From: Candidatus Mediterraneibacter avicola
GTDB taxonomy: Bacteria > Bacillota > Clostridia > Lachnospirales > Lachnospiraceae
Length of the DNA: 64,000 nucleotides
NCBI GenBank assembly: GCA_019115385.1
Contig: DXDR01000050.1
Span: 1 to 64,000 of the forward strand
Reading direction: 5' to 3'
Positions 26,876-36,664 of this stretch are shown here, piece by piece. The translations under genes and the position numbers were made by a program. The number at the start of each line of letters is the position of its first letter. Position 1 is the first letter of the stretch. The notes beneath the pieces are model-generated. The model made no database searches. It was not told the origin of the DNA and saw only the letters and a program-made list of their open reading frames with translations.

Positions 26876-28162
26876 TCAACCCTGTACGCCCAGAATTCTC
26901 TTTACGGTCTCACCGGCCTTTTCATAGACTTTCTGCGGACTGCACCCTATGAAAAACTCCCCGTTCCGGTAAAGTACTTTTCCCCCGATCATTGTCATCT
27001 TTACGTTCTGCTTGCTTCCGCTGTACACAATATTTTTCTCAATATTCTGAAGCGGCTGCATATTCGGCTGCATCAGATCGATCATGATCAGATCCGCCTT
27101 TTTCCCAGGAGAAAGTGTGTCACACTCTGGAAGCCCCATTGCATGAGCGCCGTTTACCACTGCCATCTGAAGAACCTCTCTTGCCGGGACTACCTCCGGA
27201 TCGTCGCACACCACTTTCTGAAGCCCGGTCACAAGAAACATCTCCCGGAACATGTCCAGACAGTTGTTGCTCGCTGCCCCGTCTGTGCCGATCGCCAGCG
27301 GGATCCCTTTGTCCATATATCTTTTTACCGGTGCGATGCCGCTTGCCAGCTTCAGATTGGAGGCCGGGTTTGTGACCACATACAGCCCGCGTTTCTTGAT
27401 AATCTCAAAATCACCGTCATCCATGTGTACGCCGTGGAAGAGGCCGCCTCCGTGGCGAAAGAGCCCCAGGGAGTCCATATAGGCTACCGGGGTCATTCCT
27501 GTCCGCGACCTGCAGTCTTCTACTTCCTTCCGCGTCTCCGAACAGTGTACATACACCGGGATCTGATACTTATCAGAAAGAGCCGCCAGCCCCTCCATCG
27601 TTTCCCGGCTGGTCGTATATTCCGCATGAAATCCAAGCTGATAAGAGATCAGCCGGTCCGCATCCTGATTGTAAGTGTGATAGTCTGACTCTACCTGCTC
27701 CAGCGTCCCGCCGAAATCATTGATGCTCTCGCAGAACACATTTCGGAATCCGCAGTCTCTCATGGCTCTTGCCCCGTCTGCCCGGTACATATACATATCA
27801 AATACAGCAGTGATCCCGCTGGTCAGGTACTCCATCACTGCCAGCTTTGTCTGCCAGTAAATGTCCTCTCCCGTCAGCTTTGCCTCAGCCGGAAAAACAC
27901 GGGTATTCAGCCATTCATCCAGCTTCATATCGTCTGCATGAGAACGAAGAAATGTCATAGCCGAATGTGTATGCGCATTTTTAAAACCCGGCATGATCAG
28001 ATTGCGCTGGGCGTCGATCTGATCGTCCCATATCGTCTCTCCGCTTTCCTTTTCCGGCCCCACATAGGAGATCGTATCTCCATCTATATGGATCTCTCCG
28101 TCAAAAATCGGCCGCTCCGGCTCCATTGTAAGCACTCTCGCATTGTATATTCTTGTTTTCAT
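26876..28162 (-). CDS. amidohydrolase, S-adenosylhomocysteine/5-methylthioadenosine deaminase-like
   Basis: LIMPGFKNAHTHSAMTFLRSHADDMKLDEWLNTRVFPAEAKLT...IPLAIGTDGAASNNCLDMFREM. Confidence 0.9.
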   Translation of the reverse strand: MKTRIYNARVLTMEPERPIFDGEIHIDGDTISYVGPEKESGETIWDDQIDAQRNLIMPGFKNAHTHSAMTFLRSHADDMKLDEWLNTRVFPAEAKLTGEDIYWQTKLAVMEYLTSGITAVFDMYMYRADGARAMRDCGFRNVFCESINDFGGTLEQVESDYHTYNQDADRLISYQLGFHAEYTTSRETMEGLAALSDKYQIPVYVHCSETRKEVEDCRSRTGMTPVAYMDSLGLFRHGGGLFHGVHMDDGDFEIIKKRGLYVVTNPASNLKLASGIAPVKRYMDKGIPLAIGTDGAASNNCLDMFREMFLVTGLQKVVCDDPEVVPAREVLQMAVVNGAHAMGLPECDTLSPGKKADLIMIDLMQPNMQPLQNIEKNIVYSGSKQNVKMTMIGGKVLYRNGEFFIGCSPQKVYEKAGETVKRILGVQG

Positions 28163-28236
28163 CTGCCTGTCTGTCCCTTCCTTTCCGTTTACGGTACCGT
28201 TCTGTGCAAAACAGACCCCTCATCTCTAAAATATTT

Positions 28237-29058
28237 TCACATTTTTTCGATCACTTTTGTAACAAGCCGCTCGAAGTCTGCGGATCGTTTATCCGCCACA
28301 GCCTGTACATCCAGATGGCTTAACTCCTCATCCGAGAGGCCGCTTGCCATATTAGAGATGCAGGAGATCCCGCACACTCTGATTCCGGCGTGGCGTGCCG
28401 CCATCGCCTCACAGGCCGTACTCATTCCCACCGCGTCCGCGCCAAGCGCTCCGTACATACGAATCTCTGCCGGGCTCTCAAAATTCGGCCCTGTCGTCTG
28501 CAGATACACGCCTTCCTGAATCGCGATCTGTTCTTCTCCGGCTGTCGCACGGATCAGATCCATCAGCTCCGGGTCATAGATATGAGTCATGTCCGGAAAA
28601 CGCTCGCCCAGCTCTGAAACATTTTCGCCGATCAGAGGGGAAGGGACAAAACTGGAGATCTGGTCTGTGATCATCATAAAGTCTCCCACCTGAAAGCCCT
28701 TCTTAATGCCTCCGGACGCATTGGTCAAAAACAGGATCTCGATTCCCATGCGCTTCATCAGGCGGGTTGGAAGCACCACGTCCTGCATGGAATACCCTTC
28801 GTAGTAATGCACCCGTCCTTTCATAACAACCGCGGGAACCTCCCCGATGTATCCCAACAGGAACTTCCCGTCGTGGCCCTGCACAGTTGATACCGGGAAC
28901 CCCGGAATGTCGCCGTATGGGATCTCCTTTTCCACTTTCATATTCTTTGCATATCCGCCCAGCCCGGATCCCAGGATCAGTCCCACTCTGGGCACAAAAT
29001 CAGTTACTGACTGATAGTATTTATAGCATGTTTCCAGTTTTTCATATTGTACACTCAT
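28237..29058 (-). CDS. purine-nucleoside phosphorylase
   Basis: RVGLILGSGLGGYAKNMKVEKEIPYGDIPGFPVSTVQGHDGKFLLG...GRVHYYEGYSMQDVVLPTRLMK. Confidence 0.95.
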   Translation of the reverse strand: MSVQYEKLETCYKYYQSVTDFVPRVGLILGSGLGGYAKNMKVEKEIPYGDIPGFPVSTVQGHDGKFLLGYIGEVPAVVMKGRVHYYEGYSMQDVVLPTRLMKRMGIEILFLTNASGGIKKGFQVGDFMMITDQISSFVPSPLIGENVSELGERFPDMTHIYDPELMDLIRATAGEEQIAIQEGVYLQTTGPNFESPAEIRMYGALGADAVGMSTACEAMAARHAGIRVCGISCISNMASGLSDEELSHLDVQAVADKRSADFERLVTKVIEKM

Positions 29059-29139
29059 ACTTTTGCCTCCAAATTGTCCTGTATTAGTATTATAATATCA
29101 GCAGTGCCCGTGTTCAAGCTTAACTTTCCTCTGTTTTTC

Positions 29140-31851
29140 TTATTCCAATTTCCCTCTGATATATTTCTTACGGACTGCGTACCGCTCATTCTGATTGAAA
29201 AAAGAACATGCCCTTGCCTTTATCAGCATTTTCCGTCCCTCTGGATTCCGGGTATAAACGAGACTGCTCCTGCCTGTCACCATATTCATACATTTCTGAA
29301 AAAGTTCCGCTTTTTTTCGTGTACCCGCAAAGAGCGCCGGGACACAATAATATTCTCTGCGCCTCTTCCCAACCCTTCCGCCGATAAGCAGGTATCGCTG
29401 GTTTTCTACCGGTGAGAGGGTCTGCTGGAGGGTATCTGCATAGACATTTTTTTCCCGGTCTGTTCCCCCCTGCAGCCAGGAACAGAACAAAAATTTATCT
29501 CTTTCTTCTGTTATAACCTGGCATTGGGAGACAATATATCCACCTTCTTTTAGAGCAGACAGCACAGCATTCCCTATGGCCTGGAATCTCTTTACCGGAA
29601 AAAGGAGACGGGGAAGTCTTCTGCAAAACAATATTGTACAAATAAGAAATGCTCCGGTAATAAGAAAGAATACAGGATTTTCCCAGCCCTGTCCTGTCCT
29701 CAGCAGCATACGAAAAATCATATTGCATATCTGTACCGCCGTACATACTGCCTGAGCTGCCAAAGCATGGCGGAACCGGGCTCCGGGCCTGAATGCCCTG
29801 CGTTTCGCAGTGCAGGCGTCTGCCGCCTCCATTCCCCCCGGAAAGGAAACCGCATTCTCCCACTGCCGGGCTACCCTCATTCTGTCCCTGCTGCGGGCAG
29901 CCATCTCTTCATTCATCTCTGCCGTATGTGCTCTGGTATAAGGAGCGGATATCACACTCAGCCGCTCTATACCGTTCTCGATCAAGGTGCCGTCATAGTT
30001 TACGCCTACCACGCTTTGCATTCTGCGTTCCAGTGTATAGTAATCCTCTGACAATTCCGGGTTCTTAATTCCCATTCTTCTTTTTTCCTGTGTTTCTTTT
30101 ACATCACATATACAGACCAGGTGCCATATATTACTTACTTTACCCGGATCCCATTTACAAGTACGGATGGCCCGCCCCCGCATCTGTCCCCCTGTTACAT
30201 AAGATCCTACAAAACTTGCCATAATCAGAGAATTGATGCATGGCGAATCCCATCCCTCGCCTAAAAGTGATCTGGTGCCTGTCAGGATCTGTATATAACC
30301 CCTCTCAAACAATCTGGTCACAGCTCTGATATACGGTTCTTTTTTGCCGCTAAAGGAAAATTGGCTGTATCCCAGAGCCTTTCCATCAGTTCCTGTTAAC
30401 CTGGTGAAAACCGGATCCGACTGCGGATCCGCCTCCCGGGCTTCGTCCCGGAACGCATCCACAGCACGATCAGGAAGAAGGATCACGCTCCCGCACAAAA
30501 CCCCCAGCCTCCAGCCGGCCCCTTTCCTGCGCAGCAGTTCGAATATGGGAAAAACTCCCATCGAATACAGTTCTCTATCCGGGTTTCCCAATGCCGCCCT
30601 GTATTCCTGTCGGATATAATCAGTAAGGATCAGCATCCTGAGTTCATTTCCAAGGGCGGCATGTTCACACGCCGCGATCTGCAGGATGCTGTTCATCTTT
30701 CCCCTGCTCCCGGCCAGCATTTTTTCTACCTTTTCATTCGTAAGAAAATTAACTTTTTTCTGCCTGATCAACCCTCTTATTTTCAGTTCTTTTGTCAAGA
30801 TCGCCCTGAATTCATCTGTAAGTTCATAATTATCCCTGTCATCGAAAAGAATCCCCTGGATGAAATAGCCCATCCACCTTTCATCCATATCCGGCAGAGA
30901 TTTTACATCCAGCGCCTGAAGCCAACGTCCAGAAAAAGGGATACCGCACGCCTGACAATAAATCAGCAGCGAGGACAATAGGCATGGATTTTCCAGCATA
31001 GGATCACAGTACTCATCATACCTGAAAAGCGCTTTATGAGAAGCTGCCGCTTCTCTGAGCTGCCTGTCTTCCATCAGCAGCCGGAACATCTCGTCTGCTC
31101 CTTTCCGGAACTGGTATACCTGTTCATCCTCTTCGACGGAAGGATAATTAAACCATACATAGTCCTGGTGAGGACAAAGGCTCCCCTCCTTTACGAGTTC
31201 CGGCACAGTAATTTCCGCGTCAATGGGCCCGCACATCTGGATATACTTTTCCCACTGCCCCGGAGCCGAGTCATAGGGGGGAGTCGCTGTCAGTGCGATC
31301 ACGGTTACATCTCCCATTTCTTCCATAAATGTCTCCAGAGCTTTCCACCACTCATTTTTCAAATGATGGCACTCATCCAGACATATCGTGCGCACCCCGG
31401 CTTCTTTTACGGTGTTTACCAGATCAAAGCCTGTATAGTCTGTTTCCTCTCGTTCTCCCCTGACTTCGCATTCCTCTTCTTCTGCCTTTTTCCCTGTCAT
31501 ACCGCAGAACAGGGTCTGATAAGTAACAGAAGTGATCAGGCGCGGATCCTTTATATTATCAGAAAAAAACTTGTCCGCATTTTCCCTCTTCTCCCGGGGA
31601 AGAAAAGACTCTCTGATCCGCTCAAGCCACTGCTGACGTATAATGATCCTGGGTGACAGGACCAGGCAGGGAGCGCCGGTCCTGCGTATCAGTTCAATCC
31701 CCAGTATCGTTTTCCCCGCGCCTGGAGCCGCCACGATATGAATTCTTTTATCTGCCATGTAGGCATCCGCTTCATGGAGGATCCTTTCCTGATAGTTTCT
31801 CCATGTCCCCTGAAATGACAGAATACCTTCATATACATTTTTTGTCTTCAT
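29140..31851 (-). CDS. SF2 DEAD/DEAH-type helicase with C-terminal transmembrane hairpin and uncharacterised C-terminal domain
   Basis: 903 aa from MKTKNVYEG (upstream AAAGGAG RBS); Walker A AAPGAGKT, motif II DECH, motif III TATPP, motif V GEGWDSP, motif VI QMRGRAIR; hydrophobic segments ALAAQAVCTAVQICNMIFRML and PVFFLITGAFLICTILFC. Confidence 0.9.
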   Translation of the reverse strand: MKTKNVYEGILSFQGTWRNYQERILHEADAYMADKRIHIVAAPGAGKTILGIELIRRTGAPCLVLSPRIIIRQQWLERIRESFLPREKRENADKFFSDNIKDPRLITSVTYQTLFCGMTGKKAEEEECEVRGEREETDYTGFDLVNTVKEAGVRTICLDECHHLKNEWWKALETFMEEMGDVTVIALTATPPYDSAPGQWEKYIQMCGPIDAEITVPELVKEGSLCPHQDYVWFNYPSVEEDEQVYQFRKGADEMFRLLMEDRQLREAAASHKALFRYDEYCDPMLENPCLLSSLLIYCQACGIPFSGRWLQALDVKSLPDMDERWMGYFIQGILFDDRDNYELTDEFRAILTKELKIRGLIRQKKVNFLTNEKVEKMLAGSRGKMNSILQIAACEHAALGNELRMLILTDYIRQEYRAALGNPDRELYSMGVFPIFELLRRKGAGWRLGVLCGSVILLPDRAVDAFRDEAREADPQSDPVFTRLTGTDGKALGYSQFSFSGKKEPYIRAVTRLFERGYIQILTGTRSLLGEGWDSPCINSLIMASFVGSYVTGGQMRGRAIRTCKWDPGKVSNIWHLVCICDVKETQEKRRMGIKNPELSEDYYTLERRMQSVVGVNYDGTLIENGIERLSVISAPYTRAHTAEMNEEMAARSRDRMRVARQWENAVSFPGGMEAADACTAKRRAFRPGARFRHALAAQAVCTAVQICNMIFRMLLRTGQGWENPVFFLITGAFLICTILFCRRLPRLLFPVKRFQAIGNAVLSALKEGGYIVSQCQVITEERDKFLFCSWLQGGTDREKNVYADTLQQTLSPVENQRYLLIGGRVGKRRREYYCVPALFAGTRKKAELFQKCMNMVTGRSSLVYTRNPEGRKMLIKARACSFFNQNERYAVRKKYIRGKLE

Positions 31852-31917
31852 TAAACGCACTCCTTTGTCGGAAACTGTACTGTTTATTATACTATCATCC
31901 GTAAAATAAGAAAAGTA

Positions 31918-31945
31918 CTGCCGCACGAAATACTCAGTGCGGCAG
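31918..31945 (-). terminator. terminator downstream of spoIVA
   Basis: minus strand gctgccgcactgagtatttcgtgcggcagtacttttctt. Confidence 0.7.
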
Positions 31946-31963
31946 CACCGATATATTACCGGT

Positions 31964-33436
31964 TCAGATTATAATACACACCAGCCCTCCGTTGGAGTCA
32001 TTTACGATTTTCTGCATAGAATCCTGCAGCTTTATCTGACTTTCGTCATTGATCATAGTCAGTTTGTTCCTCATCCCGTCCATGACAAGATCCTCCACGG
32101 ATTTTCCAAATATATTTGTCCCCCACACTCCTTCCGGGCTCTCGCTTTCTTTTTTAATATAATCTGCCAGATCCTGGGCCTGCTGCTCATTCCCCACGAT
32201 GGGCGCGATCTCTGTCTCTATATTGGCCCGTATCATATGGATGGACGGAGCCTCCGAACGGATCTTCACCCCGAATTTACTGCCCTGCTTGATGATCACC
32301 GGCTCATCAAGCTTGATATCTTCTCTGGACGGACGTACCACCCCGTACCCCTTCATCTTTACATCTGCAAAGGCATCCTTGATCTGGCTGAATTCCTGCT
32401 TCATGGCAGAAAGTTCTTTCATGGTGCGGATCAGTTCATATTCTCCGCTGATCTGTGTTCCGGTCAGCTCACTCAATACTTCATAGTAATACTTCTGTTC
32501 AAAGCTGATCTGGATCTGCACTCTTCCCGTATCCATCTCCACTTTTGTGACTGAAATCTGCTCTATGTACGGGCTTTCTGCCTGGACAGGCCCGGACACC
32601 GCGCTTCGGATATCGCTCATCCCATCCATGATTATTCTGATATTTGACAGAAGATCCTGCTTGATCCTGTGTTCCCGCGAAAGCATCTCCACCCATTTAG
32701 GCACATAGAACTCCACTTCTGTGACAGGAAATTCATAGAGCACCTGCCGCATGATCTCATGAATATCATCCGTCTTCAGCTGCTCACAGTTCACCGGCAC
32801 TACACGGGCCCTGTATTTCTCCCCCAGTTCTTCTGCAAGCGCTTTTGCCTCGTCCGAGTAGGGCTTTTGGCAGTTCAGGAGGATCAGGAAGGGTTTTCCG
32901 ATAGACTGCAGTTCTTTTACTGTCTTCTCCTCTGCCGGAATATAGCTTTCCCGGGGAAGATCAGTCACGCTTCCGTCCGTCGTCACGACAAAGCCGATGG
33001 TGGCATGATCGTGGATAACCTTCTGAGTGCCGATCGCCGCTGCTTTTGTAAACGGGATCTCATACTCAAACCAGGGTGTTTTAACCTGACGCTCCACATC
33101 ATTTTCAATATGTCCCGATGCCCCCTCCACCATATAGCCCACGCAGTCGATCAGCCGGATCTTCACCTCCACGTCCTCGGAAAGGCGGACAGAAGCTGCC
33201 TCCTTTGGCACAAATTTAGGCTCTGTAGTCATGATCGTGGTCCCCGACGCCGACTGGGGAAGTTCATCCTGAGTCCTCTCTCTGGCATGCTCATCGGTCA
33301 TATTGGGCAGCACCAGAAGATCCATAAACCTTTTGATAAAGGTCGACTTGCCTGTCCGCACCGGACCTACAACACCGATATAAATCTCTCCGTTTGTCCG
33401 GGCTTTCATATCACTGTATAGCTGAAATGAATCCAT
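31964..33436 (-). CDS. spoIVA: stage IV sporulation protein A (spore coat ATPase)
   Basis: MDSFQLYSDMKARTNGEIYIGVVGPVRTGKSTFIKRFMDLLVLPNM...SASGTTIMTTEPKFVP. Confidence 0.97.
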   Translation of the reverse strand: MDSFQLYSDMKARTNGEIYIGVVGPVRTGKSTFIKRFMDLLVLPNMTDEHARERTQDELPQSASGTTIMTTEPKFVPKEAASVRLSEDVEVKIRLIDCVGYMVEGASGHIENDVERQVKTPWFEYEIPFTKAAAIGTQKVIHDHATIGFVVTTDGSVTDLPRESYIPAEEKTVKELQSIGKPFLILLNCQKPYSDEAKALAEELGEKYRARVVPVNCEQLKTDDIHEIMRQVLYEFPVTEVEFYVPKWVEMLSREHRIKQDLLSNIRIIMDGMSDIRSAVSGPVQAESPYIEQISVTKVEMDTGRVQIQISFEQKYYYEVLSELTGTQISGEYELIRTMKELSAMKQEFSQIKDAFADVKMKGYGVVRPSREDIKLDEPVIIKQGSKFGVKIRSEAPSIHMIRANIETEIAPIVGNEQQAQDLADYIKKESESPEGVWGTNIFGKSVEDLVMDGMRNKLTMINDESQIKLQDSMQKIVNDSNGGLVCIII

Positions 33437-33564
33437 AAAAATACCCCCTTGTTCTGCTGATACCAGTGTATGCAGCAAAAAAAGAGGGTATGACTATATT
33501 CTTGTATAACTGCTGTCTCTATGCAAGGGCATCTCTTCTGACAGGCATATTCCTGACAGTAAGA

Positions 33565-34578
33565 TTACTCCTCCCACTGGAGAGCGCGGTTTTCACTTCT
33601 TGATTCTCTCAGCATCAGGTCATCCACTGCTTCGGCAGGGGGCTTGCCCTCAAAGAGCACCTGGTTTACTTCCTCTACGATCGGCATGGCCACCTGATAT
33701 TTCTCGGCCAGTTTCGCCGCAGCTTTGGCGGAATAGACTCCTTCTACCACCATCTTGACCTCGTCCATTGCCTCCTGGACAGATCTGCCCTGCCCGATCA
33801 GATATCCCGCCTTGCGGTTCCGGCTGTGAACACTGGCGCAGGTTACGATCAGATCTCCGATCCCGGTGAGACCGGTAAAGCTTTCAAGTCTCCCGCCCAT
33901 TTTTACGCCCAGCCTGGCGATCTCTGCAATCCCCCGGGTGATGAGCGCAGCCTTCGTATTGTCTCCGTAGCCCAGTCCGTCTGCGATCCCGGCTGCCAGA
34001 GCGATCACATTCTTCAGGGAGCCGCCCAGCTCGATCCCCAGAATATCCGGGCTCGTGTATACACGGAACACCTTGCTGATAAACATGGACTGCAGATACT
34101 CTGCTGTTTTTCTTGTCCTTGCGCCGATCACGCAGGTAGTGGGCAGCCTTCTTCCCACTTCCTCCGCATGGCTTGGGCCCGAGAGCACTGCCACATCTGC
34201 CTGCGGGATCTCCTGGCTGATCTGCTGCGACAAAGTCATAAGTGTAGATTCCTCGATCCCTTTTGCCACATCAACGATAATCTGCCCATCCGCCACATAG
34301 GGGCACATCTTTGCCGCAGTTGACCTGGTAAAGGGTGAGGGCACTGCAAGTACAAGGAAGTCTTTGCCCTTTATCGCCTCTTCCAGATCATTTGTGACGA
34401 TCAACGTATCCGGAAGCTTTACTCCCGGCAGTTTTGTCTCGTGCTCCCGTTTTTCATTGAGCATATTTACTTCGCTCTCATCAATAGACCAGGTTGTAAC
34501 CTGATGCCCGTTGTCGCAAAGAAGAACCGACAGCGCGGTTCCCCAGCTTCCTGCTCCCAGTACACCTGCATTTGCCAT
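33565..34578 (-). CDS. gpsA: NAD(P)H-dependent glycerol-3-phosphate dehydrogenase
   Basis: AGVLGAGSWGTALSVLLCDNGHQV...SGPSHAEEVGRRLPTT...GLTGIGDLIVTCASVHSRNRKAG. Confidence 0.97.
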   Translation of the reverse strand: MANAGVLGAGSWGTALSVLLCDNGHQVTTWSIDESEVNMLNEKREHETKLPGVKLPDTLIVTNDLEEAIKGKDFLVLAVPSPFTRSTAAKMCPYVADGQIIVDVAKGIEESTLMTLSQQISQEIPQADVAVLSGPSHAEEVGRRLPTTCVIGARTRKTAEYLQSMFISKVFRVYTSPDILGIELGGSLKNVIALAAGIADGLGYGDNTKAALITRGIAEIARLGVKMGGRLESFTGLTGIGDLIVTCASVHSRNRKAGYLIGQGRSVQEAMDEVKMVVEGVYSAKAAAKLAEKYQVAMPIVEEVNQVLFEGKPPAEAVDDLMLRESRSENRALQWEE

Positions 34579-34584
34579 AGCCGT

Positions 34585-35241
34585 TTACTCCTTTTTCTTT
34601 ACTCCGAATTTATTTTCCGTCCCCTTCAGCAGGCGCCCGATATTCGCCCTGTGCCTGTACCAGGCAAGCGCTGTCAGGAGAAACAGAATTCCATATAGTT
34701 CATATCGGTATGGGGCCTCCATGTCCAGCCACCCCAGCTGGCCGATCACGATCATTTCCACAAGAAATGCCGTGTACGCTGACAGGGAACCGACAGATAT
34801 GTATCTCGTAATAATGACAGGCAAAAGAAAAAATGCCAGCGTCACCGGAATCATCAGAAGGCTTGACGGAAGATGCCAGAAACTGTTTACCACTACCAGT
34901 CCGGCCATAACTGCAATTCCCTTCCCGCCTTTAAATCCCATATAAAACGGAAAATTGTGTCCCAGGGTAACCCCGGCTCCCGCATACATGGTGAGAAGCG
35001 GCCGGCAGTCACTTCCCCGGTACATATAGTACACGATCAAAAATGCCGCCGCACATTTGATCACATCTCCCGCAAACGTCAGAATCCCTGCCTTCCACCC
35101 CAATACCCTCAGAGCATTCGTGGTTCCGGCATTTCCGCTTCCTTTTTTTCTGATATCCACATGGCTCATCTTCCCTACCAGATATCCGGTCTGAAGAAGG
35201 CCGCATACATACCCCACCGCAAGACAGATTAATCGTTCCAT
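34585..35241 (-). CDS. plsY: glycerol-3-phosphate acyltransferase PlsY
   Basis: DIRKKGSGNAGTTNALRVLGWKAG...GHNFPFYMGFKGGKGIA. Confidence 0.96.
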   Translation of the reverse strand: MERLICLAVGYVCGLLQTGYLVGKMSHVDIRKKGSGNAGTTNALRVLGWKAGILTFAGDVIKCAAAFLIVYYMYRGSDCRPLLTMYAGAGVTLGHNFPFYMGFKGGKGIAVMAGLVVVNSFWHLPSSLLMIPVTLAFFLLPVIITRYISVGSLSAYTAFLVEMIVIGQLGWLDMEAPYRYELYGILFLLTALAWYRHRANIGRLLKGTENKFGVKKKE

Positions 35242-35244
35242 ACT

Positions 35245-36573
35245 TTACCGCTCCTTTTCCTTTCTCTCCCTGATAATGAACCGAAGCGGAGTTCCCCGGA
35301 ATCCAAAGGCCTCTCTGATCTTGTTCTCCAGATATCTGGTATAGGAAAAGTGCATCAGTTCCTTATCATTCACAAAAATAACAAATGTAGGAGGCTTTAC
35401 GGATACCTGTGTGATATAGTAGAGTTTCAGCCTCTTTCCCTTATCCGAAGGAGGCTGCTGCATGGCAACCGCCTCTGTCATGATCTCATTGAGCACTCCG
35501 GTGGCGATCCTGAGGGTCTGGTTCGCAATTACCATGTCGATCATGTCGTACAGCCGGTTCAGCCTCTGGCCTGTGACAGCGGAGACATACATGATCTCTG
35601 CATATGGCATATAGGAAATGATCTGACGGATCCTGCTTTCATATTCCCGCATGGTCCTGTCGTTCTTTTCTATAGCGTCCCACTTGTTGACTACAATAAT
35701 GACTCCCTTGCCTCTCTCATGGGCAATGCCCGCGATCTTTGCGTCCTGCTCAGTCACGCCCTCCACGGCGTCGATCACCATGAGCACCACGTCGGCCCGC
35801 TCCACAGCAGTCACGGTCCGTATAATGCTGTAGCGTTCCAGTTCCTCCTTGATCCTGCTTTTTCTGCGCAGGCCTGCCGTGTCGATAAAGACATATTCCT
35901 TTCCGTCATGTATAACAGCCGTATCGATGGCGTCTCTCGTAGTCCCCGCCACGTCGGAGACGATCACCCGGTTCTCACCAAGAAGCCGGTTGATAATAGA
36001 AGATTTTCCTACATTTGGCTTTCCTACGATCGCCACTCTGGGGCGGTCGTCCTCCTCTTCTCCTGCTTTATGCTCCGGGAAATACTCCATCACCTGGTCC
36101 AGCAGATCCCCGATCCCCAGCCTGGATGCGGCGGATACAGGGACCGGATCGCCGATTCCCAGATTATAAAACTCGTACACATCCGGCATATATTTTTCAA
36201 AATGATCCACTTTATTTACTACAAGGATCACAGGCTTTCCCGACCTTCTCAGCATATCGGCGACTTTTGAATCCGCATCTACCAGTCCCTGTCTTACGTC
36301 CGTCAGAAACAGGATCACATCTGCCGTGTCTATGGCGATCTGAGCCTGCTCCCTCATCTGGGAAAGGATCACATCATTGCTGTCCGGCTCGATCCCTCCT
36401 GTGTCAATCATCGTAAACTCCCGGTCCAGCCAGGATACATCCGCATAGATTCTGTCCCTGGTAACTCCCGGAGTGTCCTTTACGATAGAAATTTTTTCTC
36501 CTGCCAGAGCGTTGAACAGAGTTGATTTTCCCACGTTCGGACGCCCGACAATCGCAACTACCGGTTTACTCAT
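35245..36573 (-). CDS. der: ribosome-associated GTPase Der (EngA)
   Basis: two GTPase domains: VAIVGRPNVGKSTLFNAL and VAIVGKPNVGKSSIINRLL; KH-like C-terminus. Confidence 0.98.
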   Translation of the reverse strand: MSKPVVAIVGRPNVGKSTLFNALAGEKISIVKDTPGVTRDRIYADVSWLDREFTMIDTGGIEPDSNDVILSQMREQAQIAIDTADVILFLTDVRQGLVDADSKVADMLRRSGKPVILVVNKVDHFEKYMPDVYEFYNLGIGDPVPVSAASRLGIGDLLDQVMEYFPEHKAGEEEDDRPRVAIVGKPNVGKSSIINRLLGENRVIVSDVAGTTRDAIDTAVIHDGKEYVFIDTAGLRRKSRIKEELERYSIIRTVTAVERADVVLMVIDAVEGVTEQDAKIAGIAHERGKGVIIVVNKWDAIEKNDRTMREYESRIRQIISYMPYAEIMYVSAVTGQRLNRLYDMIDMVIANQTLRIATGVLNEIMTEAVAMQQPPSDKGKRLKLYYITQVSVKPPTFVIFVNDKELMHFSYTRYLENKIREAFGFRGTPLRFIIRERKEKER

Positions 36574-36664
36574 TTATTAATTCCTTTCTTTATCTTTCCG
36601 ACTCGTGTACACACACGTCCATTTTCAGGCCAGCAATCAGCTGAAGTAAAGACCTGTCTGTACA

